A stretch of DNA of 64,000 nt from Epilithonimonas mollis (GTDB lineage: Bacteria > Bacteroidota > Bacteroidia > Flavobacteriales > Weeksellaceae): contig NZ_FRAM01000002.1 in NCBI RefSeq assembly GCF_900142325.1, forward strand, positions 1 to 64,000, read 5' to 3'. The notes below the pieces were generated by a model. That model ran no database searches, was not told the DNA's origin, and saw nothing but the letters and a program-made list of their open reading frames with translations. The first letter of the stretch is position 1. Each line of letters begins with the position of its first letter. The translations under genes were made by a program, and so were the position numbers. This document shows positions 9,288-18,238 of this stretch, in pieces.

Positions 9288-9539
9288 ATGAAACAACAAA
9301 TTGAAATAACAGGAATGTCCTGCGAAGGCTGCGTTAAAAATGTCGAAAAAGCGTTGAAAGAAATTGATGGCATACAGAATGTAAAAGCGAGTCTGCATCC
9401 ACCACGCGCAGTTATTGAAGCAGAGAAATCGATTAATACCGCGCAGTTAACGCAAGCCTTGGCGAAAGTAGGTTATAGTATTGCCGGCGCTTCCGTAGAT
9501 GAGAATTTAAAAAAGTCTGGTGGCTCCTGTTGCTGTTGA
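9288..9539 (+). CDS. copZ: HMA-domain copper chaperone (CopZ-like) with CCC tail
   Basis: 83 residues forming one heavy-metal-associated domain, with the canonical GMSCEGC loop (Cys12, Cys15) and the typical VEKALxxIxGI and LxxAGY-like (KVGYSI) segments. The unusual part is the C-terminus, GGSCCC at 78-83, which adds three more thiols. The protein should be a cytosolic Cu(I) carrier handing metal to the P-type ATPase or the storage protein. It stands alone, with 230 bases to the next gene. Other HMA roles, such as a mercury MerP-like one, are less likely because there is no signal peptide. Confidence 0.85.
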   Translation: MKQQIEITGMSCEGCVKNVEKALKEIDGIQNVKASLHPPRAVIEAEKSINTAQLTQALAKVGYSIAGASVDENLKKSGGSCCC

Positions 9540-9769
9540 AAAGTATGAACTGCGCGGGCAAGTATAATGTTAGTACGATGTGAACGATAACGGTAGAAAT
9601 GCTCCGCTGAAAACTAAGTGAAAGAAGCAAATAAATTTTTTAAAAAAAATCAAAGTAGCCAGCAATAGCTTGCCTGATCAAACGCACTTATGATTGCGAC
9701 AGGATCAGCGCAGGAACTGCATATTTATTGAAAAAACCAACCTATTTATTAACATAAAAACCAACAATT
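9540..9769. other. 230-base intergenic region
   Basis: No gene, clear hairpin or repeat was recognised. It probably holds the promoter of the copper-storage gene, but no convincing TAnnTTTG element was found. Confidence 0.3.
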
Positions 9770-10111
9770 ATGACAGGTTATCACACGTACCAAAGTTGTA
9801 TTGAAGCATGTTTAAAATGTGCTGCAATATGTAATCACTGTGCTTCATCATGCACTGAGGAAGAAGATGTAAAAATGATGGCGAGATGCATTCAGTTAGA
9901 CATGGAATGCGCAGCGATCTGCTATGCCTCAGCACAGTTAATGAGCCTCGGCAGCGACAAAGCAAAAGAAATTTGCCGCATTTGTGCCGACATCTGTGAA
10001 GCATGTGCTGCAGAATGTGAAAAACATGCACAACATGGAATGGATCATTGCCGTGAATGTGCAGAAGCTTGTAGAAAATGCGCCGAAGAATGCCGGAAAA
10101 TGGCAGCGTAA
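9770..10111 (+). CDS. Csp-type four-helix-bundle copper-storage protein
   Basis: 113 residues containing 19 cysteines, arranged as repeated CxxxC along predicted helices (for example CIEACLKCAAIC and CADICEACAAEC). This matches the four-helix-bundle copper-binding (DUF326/Csp) family. Such proteins line a helical bundle with Cys thiolates and can hold many Cu(I) ions. There is no signal peptide, so this one is cytosolic (Csp3-like), consistent with a role as a copper sink beside the CopZ-like chaperone. The length is normal for the family. Confidence 0.92.
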   Translation: MTGYHTYQSCIEACLKCAAICNHCASSCTEEEDVKMMARCIQLDMECAAICYASAQLMSLGSDKAKEICRICADICEACAAECEKHAQHGMDHCRECAEACRKCAEECRKMAA

Positions 10112-10128
10112 TTTAAAACGGGTGGTGA

Positions 10129-10308
10129 TTTAAGAAGGCTCACGGTGTAGTAGTAAGCAACGATGGTAAATCAGTTTTTGTAACAAATACTATAGATAAT
10201 ACCGTTTCTGTGATTGATGTGGCAAGTCAAAAAGTGATCCACACAATCCCGGTTGGCAAAGGCCCTAATGGAATAAGCTATTGGTTTGAAACTGGTGGAA
10301 TGCCATAA
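10129..10308 (+). pseudogene. Remnant of a YVTN/YncE-type beta-propeller protein
   Basis: An open frame without a start codon (preceded by TGA 10126-10128) encodes about 59 residues with clear beta-propeller repeat signatures: HGVVVSNDGKSVFVTNTID and VSVIDVASQKVIHTIPVGKGP, then TAA at 10306-10308. These are the YVTN repeat words found in YncE and cytochrome d1-like proteins. Only about one and a half blades remain, so it is a broken 3' end. It lies between the copper-storage gene and the GAPDH gene, and probably marks a junction where two gene modules were joined. Confidence 0.75.
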
Positions 10309-10375
10309 ACAGAATATTAAAGGAAATACACATCGGAAACCTTTTAATTTAATCGATAAGCTAAATATATATATT

Positions 10376-11407
10376 ATGGAAAAAATAAGAGTTGCCATTA
10401 ACGGATATGGTGTCATTGGCAAACGGGTTGCCGATGCAGTGCATTTGCAAGAAGATATGGAACTGGCAGGTGTATGCGATGTAATAACAGACTGGCGCAT
10501 TCAAATGGCAGTATTGAAAAAATATCCCGTGTTTGCTTCCGATGACATGTTTAAAACAAAGATGAACGAAGCAGGCATAAATTCATCAGGCACGTTGAAC
10601 GATCTGCTTGCATCCTCAGATATTATTGTGGATTGTACGCCCAAAAAAATTGCGGCTCAAAATATAGAGCTTTATAAAAAACTTGGTAAAAAGTTTATAT
10701 TACAAGGAGGTGAAAAGCATGAAGCAACCGGTCATTCCTTTAGTGCCGAAAATAATTATGCAACTGCAATTAACCTTGATGCTACAAGAGTAGTTTCCTG
10801 TAACACTACTTCCATTGTAAGAACACTAACCGCACTGAAGAATGCAGGCTTGCTCTTAAAAGCAAGAGGCACTTTACTTCGTCGTGCAACCGACCCATGG
10901 GAAAGCCATTTGACCGGGATTATGAATACCCTGGTTCCCGAAAAAGAAATACCAAGTCATCAGGGGCCGGATGCGCAATCCGTTGACCCCTCTTTTGACG
11001 TTATCACATCAGCAGTTAAAGTACCGGAAACGTTAAGCCATCTACATTACTGGAATGTACAGTTGACCAGAAAGGCCGATAAGGAAGAAGTTTTGGATGC
11101 GTTCAATAAATCTACCAGAATTGCAATGATTAAATACAGCGATGAGTTAGCCGCTAATAATACAGTTAAGGAATTAATGCTTGCAATAGGCCGCCCTTAT
11201 GGAGATATGTATGAAGTAGCCTTGTGGCAAGACATGCTGAAAGTGGTTGGAGATGAAGTGTTCTATGCTTACCTAGTCGATAATCAGGCTATCGTAATCC
11301 CCGAAACCATTGACGCTATCCGTGCCCTAACCGGAATTGAACCAGACGCTGAAAAGTCGATACTTAAGACCAACGAAAGCCTTGGAGTTAAACAGAGTTT
11401 TTATTAG
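10376..11407 (+). CDS. Archaeal-type (type II) glyceraldehyde-3-phosphate dehydrogenase
   Basis: 343 residues from ATG 10376, chosen because MEKIRVAINGYG is the family start. It has the nucleotide-binding NGYGVIG (residues 9-15) and the catalytic cysteine in VVSCNTTS (Cys142), and RRATDPWE and HQGPDA match the type II (archaeal, dual NAD(P)) GAPDH family rather than bacterial GapA. It oxidises glyceraldehyde-3-phosphate to 1,3-bisphosphoglycerate. The gene is immediately followed by a class I aldolase, giving two consecutive glycolytic steps from non-standard enzyme classes within a copper island. Copper is known to inhibit classical GapA in other bacteria, so a substitute enzyme is a sensible inference. 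Confidence 0.9.
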   Translation: MEKIRVAINGYGVIGKRVADAVHLQEDMELAGVCDVITDWRIQMAVLKKYPVFASDDMFKTKMNEAGINSSGTLNDLLASSDIIVDCTPKKIAAQNIELYKKLGKKFILQGGEKHEATGHSFSAENNYATAINLDATRVVSCNTTSIVRTLTALKNAGLLLKARGTLLRRATDPWESHLTGIMNTLVPEKEIPSHQGPDAQSVDPSFDVITSAVKVPETLSHLHYWNVQLTRKADKEEVLDAFNKSTRIAMIKYSDELAANNTVKELMLAIGRPYGDMYEVALWQDMLKVVGDEVFYAYLVDNQAIVIPETIDAIRALTGIEPDAEKSILKTNESLGVKQSFY

Positions 11408-11560
11408 GAGTAAGCAAAAAGTAAATTATCAAATTAATAAAACGAAATGTTAAGGAAAATGGTTTTGTACCCTGCAAATATTTGTAAGACGCGCACTTCC
11501 GCAAATGCCTATTTCTAAAACAAATAGAAATTTAGGGATTAAATTAAAGTTTAAAAAAAA

Positions 11561-12622
11561 ATGAAAATGAACGATAACATTGCAGACTTATTAGGCAAGA
11601 AGGCAGCCTTCTATTTGGATCACGTTTGCCAAAAAATTACAAAAGATGAACTGCTGACTCCAGGCAAATACAGTCTGGAAAAGGTCTTTGGCGATAGCAA
11701 CAGAAACCCGCAGGTTCTGCGGAGTCTCGCTCAACTTTACGGTCAGGGTAATCTTGGCGGCACGGGTTATCTGAGCATTCTTCCTGTTGATCAGGGTATT
11801 GAGCATAGTGCTGTATACTCGTTTTATAAAAACCCCGACTATTTCGACCCTGAAAACATTTTAAAACTTGCACTCGAAGCCGGCTGTAACGGTGTGGCTT
11901 CTACCTTCGGCGGGTTAGCCTTGAATGCCCGAAAATATGCGCACAGAATCCCTTTCATTGTAAAGATTAATCACAATGAATTACTGAGCTTTCCAAATAA
12001 ATATGACCAAACGCTATTTGGAAAAGTTAAAAACGCCTGGGATATGGGGGCCCTTGCCATAGGAGCAACCATCTATTTTGGTTCCGACGAAAGCGACAGG
12101 CAGATCACAGAAATTTCCGAGGCGTTTGAGCATGCCCATCAGCTCGGTATGGCGACTATATTATGGTGCTATCTTCGAAATGAGGCATTTAAAACAGCAG
12201 ATCAGGATTATCACTCCGCTGCGGATTTGACAGGACAAGCCAATCATATCGGAGTAACAATTCAAGCTGATATTATTAAACAAAAATTGCCGACAAATAA
12301 TTTTGGATTCAAAAACATTAAGTTCGGTAAATACGATGACGCGATGTATGAGGCACTAACAACTCCCCACCCGATTGACCTCTGCAGGCTGCAGGTAGCG
12401 AACTGTTACATGGGCAAAATCGGATTAATTAACTCCGGTGGCGATTCAAAAGGTGAGTCAGATCTGCTTGAGGCCATTACAACAGCGGTCATCAACAAAA
12501 GAGCGGGCGGCACTGGACTGATTATGGGTCGGAAGGCATTTCAGCGCCCGTTTAAAGACGGTGTGAACTTGCTACAAAGGGTACAGAGTGTATATCTCGA
12601 TAATAAGATAACAGTTGCCTAA
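11561..12622 (+). CDS. fbaB: Class I fructose-bisphosphate aldolase (DhnA/FbaB type)
   Basis: 353 residues matching the Schiff-base, metal-independent FbaB/DhnA aldolase family. Signatures are [13 protein letters not shown] near 73-86, [28 protein letters not shown], and the C-terminal [14 protein letters not shown] and MGRKAFQRP phosphate-binding part. The enzyme splits fructose-1,6-bisphosphate into triose phosphates. Unlike the common class II enzyme it needs no zinc, so it should resist replacement of its metal. It is 153 bases after the GAPDH gene and 26 bases before the ATP-cone gene. The start is MKMND; a second in-frame Met two codons later is possible. Confidence 0.92.
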   Translation: MKMNDNIADLLGKKAAFYLDHVCQKITKDELLTPGKYSLEKVFGDSNRNPQVLRSLAQLYGQGNLGGTGYLSILPVDQGIEHSAVYSFYKNPDYFDPENILKLALEAGCNGVASTFGGLALNARKYAHRIPFIVKINHNELLSFPNKYDQTLFGKVKNAWDMGALAIGATIYFGSDESDRQITEISEAFEHAHQLGMATILWCYLRNEAFKTADQDYHSAADLTGQANHIGVTIQADIIKQKLPTNNFGFKNIKFGKYDDAMYEALTTPHPIDLCRLQVANCYMGKIGLINSGGDSKGESDLLEAITTAVINKRAGGTGLIMGRKAFQRPFKDGVNLLQRVQSVYLDNKITVA

Positions 12623-12648
12623 AATAAGTTTCAACAAACTATCAGAAA

Positions 12649-13491
12649 ATGAAGATTCCCATTAGCATCGTAAAAAAGTCCGGAGATATTGTCGCATTTG
12701 ATGTCGAAAAACTCATTAATTCACTTAGGCGCGCGTCTGCTGGGGAAAACGTCATTCAGCAAATCGTTGGTGAGGTTCAGTCCAAGATTTACGAAGGCAT
12801 GACCACCACAAAGATCTATAAAATTGCTTTTGATTTGTTAAAAAAATATTCCCGCGTAAGTGCTTCAAAATACAAACTCAAAAACGCACTCTTTGAATTG
12901 GGTCCCTCCGGTTTTCCTTTTGAAAAATTAGTGGGCAAACTGATGGCTCATGAAGGTTTTTCCACCCAGGTTGGGGTCATTGTTCAGGGAAATTGCGTGT
13001 CGCATGAAATAGATGTCATCGCTGACAAAGACGACCAGCACTGTTTTATTGAATGTAAATTTCACAGCGACCAAGGGAGATTTTGCAATGTAAAAATTCC
13101 TCTGTATGTCAATTCCAGATTTCTGGATGTAGAAAAACAGTGGAAAAAACAAAAAAGTAACGAAGGAAAAATATCTAAAGGAGGTGTGTACACCAATACA
13201 AGATTCACTTCTGATGCCACACAATATGGGAAATGTGCAGGTTTACTAATGGCAAGCTGGGACTATCCTTTTGGGAACGGTTTAAAAGAGAGAATAGACA
13301 AATCCGGTTTGCACCCATTAACCGCATTAACGACCCTGACAAAAAACGAGAAAACAAAATTGTTAGACCTTGGTGTAGTTCTTTGCAGAGAAATTTACGA
13401 AAACCCGGGGGTCTTAAACCAAATCGGACTTGCAAAACCACGCCATAAAAACATTATCGAAGACGCAAAAGAATTATGCACTCAACACTAA
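12649..13491 (+). CDS. ATP-cone plus PD-(D/E)XK (Mrr-like) nuclease-domain protein
   Basis: 280 residues in two parts. The first about 90 residues form an ATP-cone (IVKKSGDIVAFDVEKLINSLRRA), the nucleotide-sensing domain of ribonucleotide reductases and NrdR. The second has the restriction-endonuclease-like core HEIDVIAD...CFIECKFH (about 122-144), with the D and ExK positions of Mrr-type PD-(D/E)XK nucleases in place. The likely role is a nuclease or DNA/RNA-processing enzyme regulated by ATP/dATP level. It is linked in one orientation with the aldolase upstream and the beta-CASP RNase 13 bases downstream. The biological substrate is unknown. Confidence 0.8.
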   Translation: MKIPISIVKKSGDIVAFDVEKLINSLRRASAGENVIQQIVGEVQSKIYEGMTTTKIYKIAFDLLKKYSRVSASKYKLKNALFELGPSGFPFEKLVGKLMAHEGFSTQVGVIVQGNCVSHEIDVIADKDDQHCFIECKFHSDQGRFCNVKIPLYVNSRFLDVEKQWKKQKSNEGKISKGGVYTNTRFTSDATQYGKCAGLLMASWDYPFGNGLKERIDKSGLHPLTALTTLTKNEKTKLLDLGVVLCREIYENPGVLNQIGLAKPRHKNIIEDAKELCTQH

Positions 13492-13504
13492 ATCAATCTG
13501 ACCA

Positions 13505-14878
13505 ATGAAAAATACAAAAATTACCATTCATTTTTTGGGCGCTGCGGGTACAGTAACGGGTTCCAAATATTTAATCGATACAGGAGCACATCAACTCCTA
13601 ATCGACTGCGGAGTTTTTCAAGGATTAAAGGAATTACGGCTTAAAAACTGGGAATATCCTCCTGTGGACGTTTCAGCCATTGATGCCGTTTTATTGACTC
13701 ATGGCCATTTCGACCACACAGCATACCTTCCCCGATTGGTAAAATATGGTTTTAGTGGATTAGTTTACGGAACAAATCCAACTTTGGATATTGCCACAAT
13801 CATTCTGAACGACAGTGCCAAAATACAGGAACAGGAAGCAGCGCGAGCCAATAAGGAAGGCTACTCCAAACACAGTCTCGCAGAACCGCTGTACGGACTG
13901 AAGGATGTAGAAAAAACATTGCCCCATTTTAAGGAGGTTCCGCCATCACAGTGGATTCCTTTGTTTGATGGTATCAATGCACGGTTTCAGTACAATGGGC
14001 ATATTTTGGGTGCAGCTTTCATTGAGTTGGATGTACATGGCAAACGTTTTGTTTTTTCCGGAGATATTGGACGTACCAATGATCTACTGCTATATCCACC
14101 CCTGAAACCCGAAAAGGCGGATGTTCTTTTCATAGAGTCAACCTACGGAGGAAGGTTTCATCCGGATGAAGTGGAAGCGGTTCTGGAGATTGAAAAATTA
14201 GTCAACGATACCATTAACCGTGGAGGCAGCGTGTTTATTCCCAGTTTTTCGGTTGAACGTGCTCAACTGATGATGCTTATTTTATGGAGGTTGCTTAACG
14301 AAAATAAAATACCCAAAGTACCGATAATCATGGACAGTCCGATGGGAGCCAGCATACTCGATCTGTTTTACCGTACCAGAGATTGGCACCGGTTAACAAC
14401 CGACGAATGTGATGAAATGTGCGATCATTTCACGGTGGTCAGCAGCTATCAGGAAACCATGGAGTTGCGGTCCGACAACAAACCAAAAATTGTTATCGCC
14501 GGCAGCGGGATGCTCACCGGTGGCAGAATGCTCAACTATCTTGAAACCCAGGCACAAAACCCTGATAATACCCTGCTTTTTGTAGGCTATCAGGCCGAAG
14601 GAACCCGTGGAAGAAAACTATTGGATGGTGAGAAAGAACTAAAAGTGTATGGAAAATGGGTTCCTTTCAATATGGAAATAGCGGAAATTGAAGGACTATC
14701 TTCACATGCAGACCACAATGAACTCATTGGTTGGATGAATGAAATAACAAATATTCCTGAAAGAATTTTCATCGTACATGGAGAAAAGGAAGGCGCAGAA
14801 GCGCTGCAGCTGGGCATAAAAGAAACCTACGGCTGGGATTCGCAAATACCGCAACTTTATGATATTGAAGAATTATAA
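13505..14878 (+). CDS. Metallo-beta-lactamase fold RNase with beta-CASP domain
   Basis: 457 residues with the MBL signature LTHGHFDHT (HGHFDH at 66-71), FSGDIGRTND, a beta-CASP insertion (about 200-345) with IVIAGSGMLTGGRML, and the C-terminal RNA-specificity part LSSHADHNEL. The family contains CPSF73-like exo/endoribonucleases (Ysh1/TTHA0252 type). It needs two Zn ions, so it is not an obviously metal-tolerant enzyme. It sits between the ATP-cone nuclease and the AAA_28 NTPase, with 9-13 base gaps, implying one operon. A role in RNA turnover during stress is the natural guess. Confidence 0.9.
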   Translation: MKNTKITIHFLGAAGTVTGSKYLIDTGAHQLLIDCGVFQGLKELRLKNWEYPPVDVSAIDAVLLTHGHFDHTAYLPRLVKYGFSGLVYGTNPTLDIATIILNDSAKIQEQEAARANKEGYSKHSLAEPLYGLKDVEKTLPHFKEVPPSQWIPLFDGINARFQYNGHILGAAFIELDVHGKRFVFSGDIGRTNDLLLYPPLKPEKADVLFIESTYGGRFHPDEVEAVLEIEKLVNDTINRGGSVFIPSFSVERAQLMMLILWRLLNENKIPKVPIIMDSPMGASILDLFYRTRDWHRLTTDECDEMCDHFTVVSSYQETMELRSDNKPKIVIAGSGMLTGGRMLNYLETQAQNPDNTLLFVGYQAEGTRGRKLLDGEKELKVYGKWVPFNMEIAEIEGLSSHADHNELIGWMNEITNIPERIFIVHGEKEGAEALQLGIKETYGWDSQIPQLYDIEEL

Positions 14879-14887
14879 TTTGGAGAG

Positions 14888-15448
14888 ATGAATCATATAA
14901 CGGACAGTAAAATCAAGCATTCAAATGAGACCAACTGGTATGTGATTACCGGCGGACCCAGTACCGGAAAAACAACGACCATTGATTTGCTTCAGAAGCA
15001 AGGTTACCTTACGACAATTGAGCACGCCAGGCATTACATTGATACCATGCATAATGAAGGAAATTCTGTTGAAGAAATCAGAAGCAATAAAACGAAATTT
15101 CAATTGGGCGTGTTAGATATGCAGATTGCCCAAGAAGGATCGCTCAATAAGGAGGATATGGTTTTTTTGGACAGGGCTATCCCGGACGCAATGGCTTATT
15201 ATCAATTTTTAAACTTGGATTATGATGAAAAGTTACTTAATGCCGTCAACGGGGTTTCCTACAAAAAAATCTTTATTCTAGACCGATTGCCGTTTACCAA
15301 AGACTATGCGAGAACCGAAAATGAAGACGATCAAAAACTAATTCATCAGTTGATAATAGAAAGCTATACCAATCTCGGTTTCACTATCGTTTTTGTTCCG
15401 GTTTTGCCTCCCGAAGAAAGAGTGAAATTCATTTTAGATAATTTATGA
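14888..15448 (+). CDS. AAA_28-family P-loop NTPase
   Basis: 186 residues with Walker A TGGPSTGKTT (21-30), followed by STIEHARHYID-like and VFLDRAIPDAMAYY segments that match the AAA_28 family (predicted ATPase or kinase-like, related to NadR-type nucleotide kinases). LDRLPFTKDYARTE and the length are typical. The substrate is unknown; some relatives are thought to phosphorylate or adenylate small molecules. It ends the five-gene module that starts with GAPDH, 9 bases after the MBL gene. A distinct leader precedes the next gene. Confidence 0.8.
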   Translation: MNHITDSKIKHSNETNWYVITGGPSTGKTTTIDLLQKQGYLTTIEHARHYIDTMHNEGNSVEEIRSNKTKFQLGVLDMQIAQEGSLNKEDMVFLDRAIPDAMAYYQFLNLDYDEKLLNAVNGVSYKKIFILDRLPFTKDYARTENEDDQKLIHQLIIESYTNLGFTIVFVPVLPPEERVKFILDNL

Positions 15449-15494
15449 ACAAAAAATATTCATCCAAATTGTTAACATATAAGAAATTATTATT

Positions 15495-16067
15495 ATGAAA
15501 AATTCAGAACATGATCACAACATGCTTAAGGATACTGATTCAGCAACAGGCAATCATTCCAAACATGAAATGGAATCGGGCAAGGAGTCTGTCCAGCACG
15601 CGCAAAAAAGCCACGCCTCTGCATACAAAAAGTTATTTTGGATGCTTCTGATTTCCTTTATTTCAATGTTTATACTAATGTATGCGATGGTGGACAAGCT
15701 GGCTAACGTAATTCCAAACATAAACCAGTTATACATGGCAGGCCTGATGGCTTCTCCTATGTTAATCATCGAACTGCTGTTAATGGGGAAGATGTATCCC
15801 AACAAAAAACTCAATAAAATTCTTATGGGCCTCGGAGTGCTGATGATGGTGCTGTTTTGGTCCGGGATTCGGCAGCAGACAGCCGTGGGAGATGTCCAGT
15901 TTCTAAAGTCCATGATTCCACACCATGCAGGGGCTATTCTTATGGTCGAAGAAAGTAATCTGGTCGATCCGGAAGTGAGAAAGTTGGGCGAGGAAATTAT
16001 CAAAGCACAGGAGGAAGAAATTGCCGTCATGAGGGCGAAAATTAAGGAACTTCAAACCCGGAAGTAA
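15495..16067 (+). CDS. DUF305 membrane protein
   Basis: 190 residues. The N-terminus is His/Met/Ser-rich (NHSKHEMESGKES) and may bind metal. Three hydrophobic segments follow at about 48-68, 76-96 and 105-122. The C-terminal part holds the DUF305 signature FLKSMIPHHAGAILM (about 137-151) with a VMRAKIKELQ ending. DUF305 proteins are four-helix ferritin-like folds often found beside copper genes. Here the usual domain seems shortened to its first half. It is 37 bases before the CopB ATPase, and both are likely co-transcribed. Confidence 0.85.
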   Translation: MKNSEHDHNMLKDTDSATGNHSKHEMESGKESVQHAQKSHASAYKKLFWMLLISFISMFILMYAMVDKLANVIPNINQLYMAGLMASPMLIIELLLMGKMYPNKKLNKILMGLGVLMMVLFWSGIRQQTAVGDVQFLKSMIPHHAGAILMVEESNLVDPEVRKLGEEIIKAQEEEIAVMRAKIKELQTRK

Positions 16068-16104
16068 TCTCAAATAGCAGAATTTAACGCAAAAAAATTG
16101 AATT

Positions 16105-18231
16105 ATGAAAAAATACACCTGTCCCATGCATCCCCAGATATTGAAGGACGAACCGGGGAAATGTCCACTTTGCGGAATGAACTTAATTCCCTTGGGAGGA
16201 ACCGCCCGACCTGAAAAAGACGAACACAGCCATCATCATCAGAATCATGATCATCACTCAGAATCTGATAGTTCAGCGGCGGGATTTGACAAACATGCAG
16301 GTCATCATACTCCGGATTTCCTGAAGAGATTCTGGATCTCTTTGGCACTTACCGTTCCGGTCCTTCTGCTTTCTCATATGATTCAGCAGTGGCTTGGTTT
16401 CACAATTGCTTTTAACGGTGATAAATATGTACTTCTGGTTTTGGGAAGTATTATTTATTTCTACGGTGGAATGCCTTTTTTCAAAGGGTTTTTGGGCGAA
16501 GTGAAAGCCGGAGCTATTGGGATGATGACGCTCGTTGCTTTGGCGATTACCGTAGCTTATGTCTATTCCGTTGCAGTCGTATTCGGGCTGCCGGGCATGG
16601 ATTTCTTCTGGGAACTTGCCACCTTAATTGTGATCATGCTTCTTGGGCACTGGCTCGAGATGCGTTCGCAGATGGCTGCTTCAAAAGCGTTGCAATCTCT
16701 AGTTGCCTTACTACCAAATGACGTAACCGTCGAGCAGAACGGAAGTCCGGTTAAAATAAAACTGGAACAGCTGAAAAACGGAGATACCGTAATCATAAGA
16801 CCGGGCGAAAAAGTCGCCGCTGACGGTCTGATTGTCGAGGGCAGTTCCTATTTAAATGAAAGCATGCTGACCGGAGAAAGTGTTCCTGTAAGAAAAGAGT
16901 CCGGTGGAAAGGTTATCGCAGGGTCTATCAATGGAGACGGTGCCTTGAAGATAAAAGCAACAGGGGTTGGAAAGGATTCGTACCTCAATAAGGTCATTAA
17001 TTTGGTTCAGGATGCTCAGGCAGCAAAGTCGAACACTCAGAATCTGGCGGATAAAGTAGCCAAATGGCTTACTATAGTAGCAATTGTGGTGGGAGTAGGA
17101 ACTTTCGCTTACTGGTACATCACCATGGGAGATTTGGCTTTTGCTCTGGAACGGATGGTAACGGTAATGGTAACAGCCTGCCCTCATGCTTTAGGAGTGG
17201 CAATCCCTCTGGTTGTGGCCATTTCCACTACACTTTCAGCGACAAATGGTTTACTCATCAGAAACCGAACGGCTTTTGAAACCACCAGAAAATTATCGAC
17301 CATTATTTTCGATAAAACCGGCACCCTTACGAAAGGCTCCCACACTGTGCAGAAAATCATTCCTCTAACGGAACACTATTCGGAAAACGATTTACTCCAG
17401 TATGCAGCAGCAGTGCAGCAGAACTCCGAACATCACATTGCAAAAGGAATCATGCAGACCCTTTCCGAGAAAAAACTGGAGCTATGGAAGTCAGACAGTT
17501 TCCGCTACATGCAGGGAATTGGAGTGACAGGAATCGTAAACGGTAAATCGGTTGTCGCGGCTGGTCCTAATTATTTTGTTCAAAACAATAAACAGGTACC
17601 TGCCATTCCGGAAGAAATCAACCAGGATGCAGAAACAGTGAACTTTATTTTGATTGATGACGTGCCCGTGGGTATTGTTTCTTTAGCAGATACCATTCGC
17701 GAAGGCGCAAAAGAAGCTATTGACCAACTTCGAAGCATGAACATTAAATCATTCCTGCTTACAGGTGATAACGAAAAGGTAGCGGCGGCGGTGTCAAAGC
17801 AGTTAGGAATGGACGGATATTTGGCAAATGTACTTCCGCACCACAAACAGGAAAAAGTAAAAGAATTTCAGGATAAAGGAGAAATCGTTGCCATGACAGG
17901 TGACGGCGTAAATGATGCACCGGCTTTGGCAGCAGCAGATGTAGGCATTGCAGTTGGCAGCGGAACTGATGTTGCTGCCGAAACCGCAGATATTATTCTG
18001 GTCAACAGTGACCCTCGAGACGTGGTGAAAATGATAGATTTTGGAAAGAAAACCTACAGCAAGATGATCCAGAATCTCGTATGGGCAGTGGGCTACAACG
18101 TCGTGGCTATTCCACTTGCTGCGGGTGTTCTGTATCCTACATTTGTCTTGAGTCCCGCCATGGGCGCAGTGCTGATGAGTGTAAGCACCATCGTGGTCGC
18201 ACTTAATGCAAGTTTGTTAAAAATTAAATAA
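16105..18231 (+). CDS. copB: CPH-type Cu-translocating P1B-ATPase (CopB-like) with heavy-metal-binding domain
   Basis: 708 residues. The N-terminus is a metal-binding domain (C6PMHP...KC20PLCGM) followed by a His-rich stretch ([13 protein letters not shown], about 42-54), instead of HMA domains. The core carries the TGES phosphatase loop, the transmembrane ACPHALG metal site (about 357), DKTGTLT phosphorylation site (about 401) and [10 protein letters not shown] hinge. A CPH rather than CPC motif places it in the CopB (P1B-3) subgroup, usually Cu or Ag exporters. It should pump copper out of the cytoplasm. It precedes the multicopper oxidase by 7 bases. Confidence 0.95.
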   Translation: MKKYTCPMHPQILKDEPGKCPLCGMNLIPLGGTARPEKDEHSHHHQNHDHHSESDSSAAGFDKHAGHHTPDFLKRFWISLALTVPVLLLSHMIQQWLGFTIAFNGDKYVLLVLGSIIYFYGGMPFFKGFLGEVKAGAIGMMTLVALAITVAYVYSVAVVFGLPGMDFFWELATLIVIMLLGHWLEMRSQMAASKALQSLVALLPNDVTVEQNGSPVKIKLEQLKNGDTVIIRPGEKVAADGLIVEGSSYLNESMLTGESVPVRKESGGKVIAGSINGDGALKIKATGVGKDSYLNKVINLVQDAQAAKSNTQNLADKVAKWLTIVAIVVGVGTFAYWYITMGDLAFALERMVTVMVTACPHALGVAIPLVVAISTTLSATNGLLIRNRTAFETTRKLSTIIFDKTGTLTKGSHTVQKIIPLTEHYSENDLLQYAAAVQQNSEHHIAKGIMQTLSEKKLELWKSDSFRYMQGIGVTGIVNGKSVVAAGPNYFVQNNKQVPAIPEEINQDAETVNFILIDDVPVGIVSLADTIREGAKEAIDQLRSMNIKSFLLTGDNEKVAAAVSKQLGMDGYLANVLPHHKQEKVKEFQDKGEIVAMTGDGVNDAPALAAADVGIAVGSGTDVAAETADIILVNSDPRDVVKMIDFGKKTYSKMIQNLVWAVGYNVVAIPLAAGVLYPTFVLSPAMGAVLMSVSTIVVALNASLLKIK

Positions 18232-18238
18232 TCACAAG

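Noticed and set aside
10286-10375. N-terminal extension of the GAPDH gene
   Set aside because: The family start MEKIRVAINGYG is at 10376; the upstream part overlaps the beta-propeller remnant.
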